25,725 nt of DNA from Sulfuricella sp. Its GTDB lineage: Bacteria; Pseudomonadota; Gammaproteobacteria; Burkholderiales; Sulfuricellaceae. Within the stretch, counting starts at the first letter, position 1; each line of letters begins with the position of its first letter. Positions 1-8,509 of the stretch are shown here, piece after piece. The position numbers and the translations under genes were made by a program. A model generated the notes under the pieces. It was not told where the DNA came from, did no database searches, and saw only the letters and a list, made by a program, of their open reading frames with translations. Where the stretch lies: positions 1 to 25,725 of the forward strand of contig JAIOJM010000263.1 in NCBI GenBank assembly GCA_019911785.1, given 5' to 3'.

Positions 1-97
1 GGTTGTCGATGCCGACCACCTCGACACCCTGCGCCAGCAAACGCTGGGCAACATGCATGCCGATGAATCCGGCTACGCCGGTAATTAAAACTTTCAA
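1..97 (-). CDS. NAD-dependent epimerase/dehydratase, N-terminal fragment (runs off left edge)
   Basis: Only the first 32 residues are in the window. They begin [18 protein letters not shown], which contains the GxxGFIG dinucleotide-binding motif that opens the Rossmann fold of extended short-chain dehydrogenases, followed by an acidic end of strand 2 (VVGIDN). This start resembles UDP-glucuronate 4-epimerase or CapI-type nucleotide-sugar epimerases, which supply activated sugars for surface polysaccharides, but the substrate cannot be decided from so little. The start is a TTG at 97-95. AAAGGA lies about eight bases upstream, inside the end of the preceding glycosyltransferase gene. The two genes overlap by four bases (TTGA), so they are probably translationally coupled. 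Confidence 0.75.
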   Translation of the reverse strand, partial: MKVLITGVAGFIGMHVAQRLLAQGVEVVGIDN

Positions 98-855
98 GAT
101 TTTCCTTTCTTGTTCAATTCATGCAGTTTCGCGTATTTCACGAAACTGTTGAAACATCCTATCGAGATATGCACCAAACCCGGCACGCTGTCGAGAAAGC
201 CGAGCCGGAGGAAATAGAACTTCACGAACCTGAGCAGCGGGCTGAAAATCAACTGTCCAGTCGAAGCCTGTTTTCCTTGCTGGAAGAGCTCTTCCGCCTG
301 CAGGCTGGTATAGCGATTCTGTTTTTCCAGGTAGGCGGCGAGACTCTCCTGCGACTCATGCAGCAAATCACCCTGCAAACTGCCCACCGCTGAAGATGTC
401 AGCACTTTTTCGTGAACCTCGTCCTCGCTCCAGTTGGCAACGCGTCGATCGAACAGGCGCAGGCTCCAGTCGGGATAGCCCTCGCCATGCCTGAGCCAGC
501 GGCCCATGAAGCGATTGCAGCGCGGCATCCGATAGGCCCGAAAACGCGGCGCCTGCAGCGCCTCCACGATGCTCGCGCGCAGCGGGTCGCTGACCCGCTC
601 GTCCGCATCCAGGCACAGCACCCAGTCATGGCTGGCCTGCTCGACCGCGAATCGTTTTTGCCGGCCAAACCCGAGCCAGTCCTGATGCAGCACCCGAGCG
701 CCGTATTTTAACGCGATTTCACGGGTATCGTCCCGGCTGCCGGAATCCACCACCACGATTTCGTCGGCGAAGGCGGCGCTTTTCAGACAAGCCTCGATCT
801 GACTTGCCGCATTCAGGGCGATGATGACCACCGACAAGGGGGTTTTCTGCTGCAT
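94..855 (-). CDS. family 2 glycosyltransferase, WaaE/KdtX-like (LPS core)
   Basis: A 253-residue GT-A fold glycosyltransferase. Visible features are the N-terminal strand SVVIIALN, the nucleotide-binding segment [13 protein letters not shown] (D37) and the DxD-type metal and sugar-nucleotide site CLDADE (D83, D85). The run [17 protein letters not shown] is typical of the WaaE/KdtX group, which adds a glucose-type residue to the heptose of the LPS inner core. A hydrophobic segment near residues 205-235 could associate with the inner membrane. The gene is divergent from waaC (49 bases apart) and overlaps the next epimerase gene by four bases, which fits a surface-polysaccharide operon. Family assignment is firm; acceptor and donor are inferred. 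Confidence 0.85.
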   Translation of the reverse strand: MQQKTPLSVVIIALNAASQIEACLKSAAFADEIVVVDSGSRDDTREIALKYGARVLHQDWLGFGRQKRFAVEQASHDWVLCLDADERVSDPLRASIVEALQAPRFRAYRMPRCNRFMGRWLRHGEGYPDWSLRLFDRRVANWSEDEVHEKVLTSSAVGSLQGDLLHESQESLAAYLEKQNRYTSLQAEELFQQGKQASTGQLIFSPLLRFVKFYFLRLGFLDSVPGLVHISIGCFNSFVKYAKLHELNKKGKS

Positions 856-904
856 CCGCGCTATCTGCCGAGATAAAGCCCATATTCTAGGCTAAAATGC
901 TGCG

Positions 905-1930
905 ATGCCGAAGATATTGCTCGTCAAAACCTCCTCGATGGGGGATGTGATCCACAACCTGCCGGTCGTCAGCGACATTCTCGTCCATTTCCCGGAAGCT
1001 GAAATCGACTGGGTGGTGGAAGAATCCTTCGCCGGCATTCCCGCCCTGCATCCGGGGGTGGGGGAAATCATTCCCGTCGCCGTGCGGCGCTGGCGCAAGA
1101 ACCTGTTCAGCCGCACCGTGCACGCCGAAATCTCGGCTTTCGCCACCCGCCTGCGCAGCAAGACTTATGACGTGGTGCTCGACACCCAGGGACTGATCAA
1201 AAGCGCGCTCATTACCCGCCTTGCCCAGGGTGCCCGCTGCGGCTTCGACCGGCACAGCGCCCGCGAACCGCTGGCTGCGCTGTTCTATGACAAAACGCTG
1301 CGGGTCGAAAAAAGCCAGCACGCGGTGATGCGCAATCGCCTGCTGGCCGGCCGCGCCTTGGGCTATTTCCCCGATGATCCGGTGAACTATGGCATCGCGG
1401 CGCCATCCCTTGCCCTGCCCTGGTTGCCCGCAACTCCCTTCGTCGTACTGCTGCACGCCACCAGCCGCGACGACAAGCTCTGGCCCGAAGCCGACTGGAT
1501 CACATTGGGCGCTTATCTGGCCGGCAAGGGAATTGCCTGCGTATTGCCCTGGGGAAGCGCGGCCGAACAGCAGCGCAGCCAGCGGCTGACGGAAAAAATC
1601 TCCCTTGGCGTCGTTCCTCCTGCGCTCACCCTCGGACAAGCGGCGGCGCTGCTTTCGCACTCCATCGCGACAGTCGGGGTGGACACCGGGCTGGTCCATC
1701 TGGCGGCGGCATTGAACGTGCCGGCCATCGCCATTTACTGTGCCTCCGACCCGGGCCTTACCGGACTCTACACCAACGGCCAGGCCGTCAACCTGGGCAG
1801 GTCGGGGATGCCGCCCGATGCGGCAAGCGTGATCGACGCCCTGAATAGAATTTCCGCGTTATCCATAACTACTCAGGTGTCGCCCTCTTTCTCCTTCCCC
1901 CTTGTAGGGGGAAGGCCGGGATGGGGGTAG
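905..1930 (+). CDS. waaC: lipopolysaccharide heptosyltransferase I
   Basis: Family GT9 enzyme that transfers the first L-glycero-D-manno-heptose from ADP-heptose to Kdo2-lipid A on the cytoplasmic face of the inner membrane. The N-terminus MPKILLVKTSSMGDVIHNLP carries the conserved GD(V/I)xH motif (D14). DTQGLIKS and HATSRDDKLWP follow, and the ADP-heptose site VGVDTGLVHLAAAL lies near residues 258-271. No clear Shine-Dalgarno is visible before the ATG, but the N-terminus matches the family exactly. The recognisable domain ends near residue 316. The last 20-25 residues (from about SALSITTQ) run into a GGGGGAAGG palindromic repeat, and the stop codon lies inside it. waaA follows in the same direction, 141 bases on. 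Confidence 0.93.
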   Translation: MPKILLVKTSSMGDVIHNLPVVSDILVHFPEAEIDWVVEESFAGIPALHPGVGEIIPVAVRRWRKNLFSRTVHAEISAFATRLRSKTYDVVLDTQGLIKSALITRLAQGARCGFDRHSAREPLAALFYDKTLRVEKSQHAVMRNRLLAGRALGYFPDDPVNYGIAAPSLALPWLPATPFVVLLHATSRDDKLWPEADWITLGAYLAGKGIACVLPWGSAAEQQRSQRLTEKISLGVVPPALTLGQAAALLSHSIATVGVDTGLVHLAAALNVPAIAIYCASDPGLTGLYTNGQAVNLGRSGMPPDAASVIDALNRISALSITTQVSPSFSFPLVGGRPGWG

Positions 1931-2010
1931 AAAGGTGAGGGAAAGATGCCGTGTCGGTAATTCCACCCTCTCACCCCCATCCTAACCTTCCCCCTAAAAG
2001 GGGGAAGGGA
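1889..2010. repeat. pair of inverted GGGGGAAGG palindromic repeats (BIME-like)
   Basis: Two hairpins, 1893-1915 (CCTTCCCCC, loop TTGTA, GGGGGAAGG) and 1986-2008 (CCTTCCCCC, loop TAAAA, GGGGGAAGG), each have a perfect 9-bp stem. They are followed or preceded by related flanks (GGGATGGGGGT and its reverse complement), so the whole stretch is a head-to-head inverted pair. The first unit overlaps the 3' end of waaC. Such units resemble the bacterial interspersed mosaic elements formed by REP sequences. In an mRNA they could act as stabilising stem-loops or attenuate transcription between waaC and waaA. Confidence 0.85.
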
Positions 2011-2071
2011 CTGGCGCTGTGGTTATTTTGAACATATCGTTTCGACCCGAGTAGTTGCCTTTAGGATTAAA

Positions 2072-3331
2072 ATGCGCCGCCTTTACACCCTGCTGCTGGT
2101 CCTGCTGTTGCCCTACATGCTGTTCCATCTGTTATGGCGATCCCGGCGCCAGCCCGAATACCTGCGTCATATCGGCGAGCGTTTCGGTTTTTATCACGGC
2201 AAGCCCGCCTTTCCACTGATCTGGCTGCACGCCGTATCGGTGGGAGAGACCCGCGCCGCAGTGCCGCTGGTTGCCCAGTTGCAGGCACGCTATCCGGGGC
2301 ACCGCATCCTGCTCACCCACATGACCCCCACGGGCCGGGAAACCGGCAGGCAGCTGTTCGGCGATCAGGTGCTGCAATGCTACCTGCCCTATGATTTTCC
2401 CTTTGCGGCCAAACGCTTTCTCCGCCACTTCAAGCCCGAAATCGGGCTGCTGATGGAAACCGAAATCTGGTTCAACCTGGTGCGGACCTGCAAGAAAGCC
2501 GGGGTGCCGCTATTGCTGGTCAACGCGCGGATGTCGGAAAAATCGGCACGCAAATATGGCCGCTTCAGGACGCTCAGCCGCGACAGCCTGCAAGCACTGT
2601 CGTCGATTGCCGCCCAGACCGAGGAAGATGCACGCCGATTGATCGAATTGGGCGCGCCTTCGGTGAAGGTTACCGGCAACCTCAAGTTCGATGTGGCCGT
2701 ACCGCAAAGCGCGATCGACCTGGGGAAAAACCTGCGGCAACGGTTCGGGGCCGCACGCCCGGTGTTCCTTGCCGCCAGCACGCGGGAAGGCGAGGAAGCG
2801 CTGATTGTGGAATCACTTGCCAGAATCGGCATCCCCGACCTGCTCATCGTCATCGTGCCGCGCCATCCGCAGCGCTTCGACCTGGTAGCGGAAATGCTGG
2901 CGCAGCGCGACATCCGTTTTCAGCGCCGCTCGGCAAACGAAGCCGTTGCCCCGGAAACCCAAGTCCTATTGGGCGACAGCATGGGAGAGATGTTCGCCTA
3001 TTACGCCGCCTGCGATATCGCCTTCATCGGCGGCAGCCTGCTGCCGCTCGGCGGCCAGAACCTGATCGAGGCGGCGGCGCTGGGCAAGCCGGTTTTGATC
3101 GGCCCATACACTTTCAACTTTGCGGAAGTCTCCGAACTTGCCGTTCAGGCTGGCGCCGCGCTACGCGTGGCGAATGCCGACGAATTGGCGCTAGCGGTTG
3201 GGGATTTGCTGAAGGCGCCGGAGAAAACCAAGGCCATGTCGGTTGCGGCGCTGGCTTTTGCCGACCGCCATCGCGGCGCGACGGAACGGCTGATGGCGCT
3301 GATAGATGAAGTGCTGAGTGCTGAGTGCTGA
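2072..3331 (+). CDS. waaA: 3-deoxy-D-manno-octulosonic acid (Kdo) transferase
   Basis: A 419-residue GT30 glycosyltransferase that adds Kdo from CMP-Kdo to lipid IVA at the inner membrane, one step before WaaC. An N-terminal hydrophobic anchor (LYTLLLVLLLPYMLFHLLW, residues 4-22) is followed by the acceptor-binding Rossmann domain with HAVSVGET (E59, the position of the family's proposed catalytic glutamate). TEIWFN and the C-terminal CMP-Kdo site GGSLLPLGGQNLIEAAALG come next. The start is supported by AGGA seven bases upstream. The final residues EVLSAEC and the TGA stop are encoded by a GTGCTGA tandem repeat, so the native C-terminus was probably slightly different. It is convergent with tolC. 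Confidence 0.95.
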   Translation: MRRLYTLLLVLLLPYMLFHLLWRSRRQPEYLRHIGERFGFYHGKPAFPLIWLHAVSVGETRAAVPLVAQLQARYPGHRILLTHMTPTGRETGRQLFGDQVLQCYLPYDFPFAAKRFLRHFKPEIGLLMETEIWFNLVRTCKKAGVPLLLVNARMSEKSARKYGRFRTLSRDSLQALSSIAAQTEEDARRLIELGAPSVKVTGNLKFDVAVPQSAIDLGKNLRQRFGAARPVFLAASTREGEEALIVESLARIGIPDLLIVIVPRHPQRFDLVAEMLAQRDIRFQRRSANEAVAPETQVLLGDSMGEMFAYYAACDIAFIGGSLLPLGGQNLIEAAALGKPVLIGPYTFNFAEVSELAVQAGAALRVANADELALAVGDLLKAPEKTKAMSVAALAFADRHRGATERLMALIDEVLSAEC

Positions 3332-3342
3332 GTGCTGAGTGC
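3311..3342 (+). repeat. GTGCTGA heptanucleotide tandem repeat (4.6 units)
   Basis: Four perfect copies of GTGCTGA plus GTGC overlap the end of waaA. The unit reads through all three frames every 21 bases and contains TGA once per pass, so the repeat itself provides the waaA stop codon. Related sequence in the opposite orientation (ACTCAGCACT and CTCAGGACT) follows at 3352-3382. Confidence 0.9.
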
Positions 3343-3370
3343 AAAGGTTTTACTCAGGACTCAGCACTTT
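3331..3370. terminator. candidate hairpin terminator between waaA and tolC
   Basis: AGTGCTGAGT (3331-3340) is the exact reverse complement of ACTCAGCACT (3359-3368), giving a possible 10-bp stem with an 18-base loop. It sits between the convergent waaA and tolC genes. Only a short T run follows on the plus strand (3368-3370), so intrinsic termination is plausible but not strong. The stem is built from the heptad repeat and its inverted relatives. Confidence 0.45.
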
Positions 3371-3387
3371 CAACTCAGGACTTTATT

Positions 3388-4716
3388 TTATTTCCCCAGC
3401 CAGCGATTGACCTTTTCGACATCCTCGTCCTGCAAAACGCCCACAGCGGATTTGAGCTTGAGCTGGCTGAGGATGTAGTTGTAGCGTGCCTGGGACAAAT
3501 CGCGTTTGGCAGTGTAGAGCTGCTGCTGGGCATTGAGTACGTCCACGTTGGTGCGCACCCCCACTTCCTGACCCAGCCGGGTGGAGTCGAGCGAGCTCTG
3601 GCTTGACACAAGCGCCTGCTCCAGCGCCTTGACCTGGGCCATGCCGCTGGTCACGCCAAGAAAAGCCTGACGGGTCTGCAAGGCGGCCTGTCGATTGCCC
3701 AGCTCCAGATCCTGGCGGGCCTTTTCCTGGTTGGCCAATGCTTCGCGCACCTTGGAATTGACGCTGCCGCCCTGGTAAATCGGCAAATTCAACTGCAAGC
3801 CGACGGTTTGACTGGTGACCGTACCACTGACCAGATAGCTGGAATTGCTGTTTTGACTGTAGCCCGCCACCAAGTCAAGGGTGGGATGGTGACCGGCACG
3901 ATTTCTTTCAACTTCCTGCGTGGCAATTTCCAGTGCGGCGCGCTGGATGGCGATCTGCGGACTCTGCTGTTCGGCCTGCGCCACCCATTTCGTCATGTCG
4001 TTGGGTTCGGGCAGGACCAGGGGAAGCTTGTCACTCAGCGCATTGAGATGCGCCGGAATCTTGCCGAGGATCAGCTGCAAAGCGCGATTCTTGATTTCGA
4101 AATCGTTCTGCGCGGCAATTTCCTGGGCCGTGATGAGGTCGTATCGCGCCTGAGCCTCGTGGGTGTCGGTAATGGTGACGGTGCCCACCTCAAAACTGCG
4201 CTTGGCCATTTCCAGTTGCTCGCCGATGGCGGCTTTCTGGGCGCCGGCCAGGGCAACATTGTCCTGGGCGAGCAGAACGTCGAAATAGGCCTGGGCGACC
4301 CTGACTATCAGGTCCTGCCGGGCGACGGCAAACTGCGCTTCGGCCTGAACCACCTGGCTTTTGGATTGCTCGTACTGGGCGAAATTCTGTTTGCGATAGA
4401 CCGGCTGGGTCAGCGACAGGTTATAGCCGTTGGAGTTGTACTGCCGGTTGGAGGTGGGAGAATCCACGTCGTTATGGCTGGTATTGGCGCCGAGATTGAC
4501 GCTCGGCAACAGCAAGGCGAGGCCCTGTGGCGCTTTTTCCTGACCGGCCTCGAAAGCGGCACGCGCCGAGGCATATGCCGCATCCTGCTGCTGCGCCTCG
4601 CGATACACCTCCATCAGGTTGACGGCATAAACAGGGCTGGAGAGCAGCGCAAGAAGCGCGAGAGGCAAGGATTTCATCCTGATGCCCGGCAAGCGGGAGG
4701 TTACGCGAAACTTCAT
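3388..4716 (-). CDS. tolC: TolC family type I secretion/efflux outer-membrane protein
   Basis: A 442-residue outer-membrane channel protomer. Three such chains form a beta-barrel with a long periplasmic alpha-helical tunnel, used by RND/ABC efflux pumps and type I secretion. The N-terminus has a basic region, a hydrophobic core (LPLALLALLSS) and a cleavage site after PVYA near residue 31. The mature part shows the duplicated OEP pattern with long heptad-rich helices and strand segments such as GYNLSLTQPVYR and VGLQLNLPIYQGG. GAGGAA eight bases before the ATG at 4716 supports this start over Met14. It follows pcm by 69 bases in the same direction. No pump partner is adjacent, so the cargo is unknown. 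Confidence 0.92.
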   Translation of the reverse strand: MKFRVTSRLPGIRMKSLPLALLALLSSPVYAVNLMEVYREAQQQDAAYASARAAFEAGQEKAPQGLALLLPSVNLGANTSHNDVDSPTSNRQYNSNGYNLSLTQPVYRKQNFAQYEQSKSQVVQAEAQFAVARQDLIVRVAQAYFDVLLAQDNVALAGAQKAAIGEQLEMAKRSFEVGTVTITDTHEAQARYDLITAQEIAAQNDFEIKNRALQLILGKIPAHLNALSDKLPLVLPEPNDMTKWVAQAEQQSPQIAIQRAALEIATQEVERNRAGHHPTLDLVAGYSQNSNSSYLVSGTVTSQTVGLQLNLPIYQGGSVNSKVREALANQEKARQDLELGNRQAALQTRQAFLGVTSGMAQVKALEQALVSSQSSLDSTRLGQEVGVRTNVDVLNAQQQLYTAKRDLSQARYNYILSQLKLKSAVGVLQDEDVEKVNRWLGK

Positions 4717-4785
4717 TTTCTATTCCTCAGTACAACGCGATGACAGCGGCCATTAACACTGGAGCATTCCTATGGACAATCTGGT

Positions 4786-5445
4786 TTAAAAGATGAAGCG
4801 CTGGGGCTGCATCGCGTTCTTCAGGGGCGGAACGCTGGTCTCGAATAAATTGGTCGTGCGATACACGCCTTCGGCAACGCAGGTAATCAGCTGGGCCTCC
4901 ATCACCGGCGATTCGCCAACCACGGCAAACAACCTGCCGCCCACTTTCAGACCCGCCTGAAACGCCTCCGGCAACACCGGAACCGAACCGGTCAGCACAA
5001 TCACGTCGTAGGGCCCGCCCTGTTTCCATCCGCGGGCGGCATCCCCTACCTCCAGGGAAATATTTGCGATGCCGTGCTCCCTAAGTATAGCCGCGGCTCG
5101 CGACGAGAATTCAGGGATGATTTCCACGCTGCACACCTTTCCCTGATGCGCCATGCGCGCCAGCAAGGCGGCCATGTAGCCGCTGCCGGTGCCTACTTCC
5201 AGCACTTGGTCCGTGGCTTTTACCCCGACTTCCTGCAGCATCCTTGCCTCAAGCTTGGGCGACAGCATCGCTTCACCGTGGCCCAGGGGAATTTCCATAT
5301 CGGAAAAGGCCAGCTCGAGGTATTGCTCGGGAACAAAATCCTCGCGCCGGACCTGGCGCAGCAAGTCCAGCACGTCCTGATCCAGCACATCCCAGGGGCG
5401 AATCTGCTGCTCCACCATGTTAAAACGGGCCTGCTCCATGTCCAT
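4786..5445 (-). CDS. pcm: protein-L-isoaspartate O-methyltransferase family protein (divergent)
   Basis: A SAM-dependent methyltransferase of the PCMT family, which methylates isoaspartyl residues in damaged proteins. SAM motif I is VLEVGTGSGYMAALLA near residues 81-96, followed by VCSVEIIPE, GDAARGW and YDVIVLTGSV. The usual substrate-site stretch (GQTISQP in classic Pcm) is replaced by GHGEAMLSP, so the true substrate is uncertain. Three closely spaced ATGs exist. GAGGGA is well placed for the second (5445), which gives MDMEQARFNM, matching relatives. The first (5451) is too close to it. It lies upstream of tolC and divergent from thiC. Confidence 0.85.
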   Translation of the reverse strand: MDMEQARFNMVEQQIRPWDVLDQDVLDLLRQVRREDFVPEQYLELAFSDMEIPLGHGEAMLSPKLEARMLQEVGVKATDQVLEVGTGSGYMAALLARMAHQGKVCSVEIIPEFSSRAAAILREHGIANISLEVGDAARGWKQGGPYDVIVLTGSVPVLPEAFQAGLKVGGRLFAVVGESPVMEAQLITCVAEGVYRTTNLFETSVPPLKNAMQPQRFIF

Positions 5446-5476
5446 GACCATTCCCTCAAATAATGTCTACGCTCAC

Positions 5477-5505
5477 TTGCAATTATTCCACATTTCCATT
5501 AGTTT
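5477..5505 (+). promoter_or_regulatory. possible sigma-70 promoter for the thiC leader
   Basis: TTGCAA (5477-5482) and TAGTTT (5500-5505) are separated by 17 bases and end about ten bases before the riboswitch aptamer. The -10 match is weak, so this is only a positional candidate. Confidence 0.3.
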
Positions 5506-5514
5506 CACACACTT

Positions 5515-7518
<2,004 letters not shown>

Positions 7519-7521
7519 TAA

Positions 7522-8349
7522 ATGGATTTGCCGCTTTTGCTCAAAGCCCTGATCCTGGGACTGGTCGAGGGCCTCACCGAGTTCCTGCCGGTATCCAGCA
7601 CCGGCCACCTGATCCTGGTGGGCGACCTGCTCGACTTCAACGACGAGAAAGGCAAGATGTTCGAGGTCGTCATCCAGTTCGGGGCGATTCTTGCCGTTTG
7701 CTGGGAATATCGCGCCCGACTGGGTGCCGTTGCTGCGGGACTGCAGACGGGCAAGGAAGATGCGCAGCGCTTTGCCCTCAATCTGCTGATCGCCTTCATG
7801 CCCGCAGCAGTGCTCGGCCTGCTGTTCGCCACCAAGATCAAGCTTTACCTGTTCAAGCCGGTGCCGGTGGCGCTGGCCTTCATTGTCGGGGGGCTGCTGA
7901 TCCTGTGGGCGGAGCGGCGCAAGCACGTCATCCGGATTCAGGAAATCGATGAAATGACCTGGCGCGATGCACTGAAGATCGGGCTGGCGCAGTCGCTGGC
8001 CCTGATTCCCGGCACGTCGCGCTCGGGCGCGACGATCATCGGCGGGCTGTTCTTCGGCATGAGCCGCAAGGCGGCCACGGAGTTTTCCTTCTTCCTGGCC
8101 ATTCCCACCCTGTTTGCCGCTTCCGCGTACGAGCTGGTGAAATACCGCCACCTGCTGAGCGCAGACGATCTGGGGATGTTTGCGGTGGGCGGCGTGGCGT
8201 CGTTTGTCAGCGCTTTTATCGCGGTGCGGGGATTGCTGCGCTACATCAGCCGTCACGACTTTTCCGCCTTCGCCTGGTACCGCATCGGCTTCGGCATCAT
8301 CGTGCTGCTGACCGCCTATACCGGCATGGTCAGCTGGTCAGTCAGCTAA
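7522..8349 (+). CDS. uppP: undecaprenyl-diphosphatase UppP (BacA)
   Basis: A 275-residue integral inner-membrane phosphatase that converts undecaprenyl diphosphate to the monophosphate, recycling the lipid carrier for peptidoglycan and O-antigen. Both family signatures are present: [17 protein letters not shown] near residues 14-30 and [13 protein letters not shown] near residues 163-175. The second is the phosphate-binding loop with the conserved Ser-Arg-Ser. Several hydrophobic spans follow ([41 protein letters not shown]). The ATG is three bases after the thiC stop, with GGAAAG in the thiC tail as ribosome site, so uppP probably shares the riboswitch-controlled thiC transcript. It is convergent with chpA across a REP element. 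Confidence 0.96.
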   Translation: MDLPLLLKALILGLVEGLTEFLPVSSTGHLILVGDLLDFNDEKGKMFEVVIQFGAILAVCWEYRARLGAVAAGLQTGKEDAQRFALNLLIAFMPAAVLGLLFATKIKLYLFKPVPVALAFIVGGLLILWAERRKHVIRIQEIDEMTWRDALKIGLAQSLALIPGTSRSGATIIGGLFFGMSRKAATEFSFFLAIPTLFAASAYELVKYRHLLSADDLGMFAVGGVASFVSAFIAVRGLLRYISRHDFSAFAWYRIGFGIIVLLTAYTGMVSWSVS

Positions 8350-8397
8350 TTCCAGGCAGAATACAACCCGGATTGTCCATTAGAGCCAAAACACCGC

Positions 8398-8460
8398 TGT
8401 AGGAGCGCCGCCCCCGGCGCGAATGCGGTCGAAAATCGCGGCGAGGGCGCCGCTCCCACA
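8398..8460. repeat. REP-type palindromic element between uppP and chpA
   Basis: Begins TGTAGGAGCG and ends CGCTCCCACA, with near-complementary ends and a GC-rich centre (GCGCGAATGCGG and ATCGCGGCGAGGGCGCC). This is the form of REP element common in Pseudomonas and Xanthomonas. It lies between two convergent genes, where a stable hairpin could protect 3' ends or end transcription from either side. It differs in sequence from the other repeat families in the window. Confidence 0.8.
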
Positions 8461-8509
8461 TATACGAGTCAAGCAGGGTGGGAACGCCTTTGTGCCAACC
8501 CTGCCAGGC

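Noticed and set aside
3311..3342. Phase-variable heptad repeat controlling WaaA
   Set aside because: Because the 7-bp unit cycles through all frames and contains TGA, translation ends within three units whatever the copy number, as long as three or more remain. Slippage would therefore not switch the protein on and off.
8398..8460. Possible tRNA or small structured RNA gene
   Set aside because: The inverted ends TGTAGGAGCG and CGCTCCCACA fit a REP element, and no tRNA arms or anticodon loop can be drawn.
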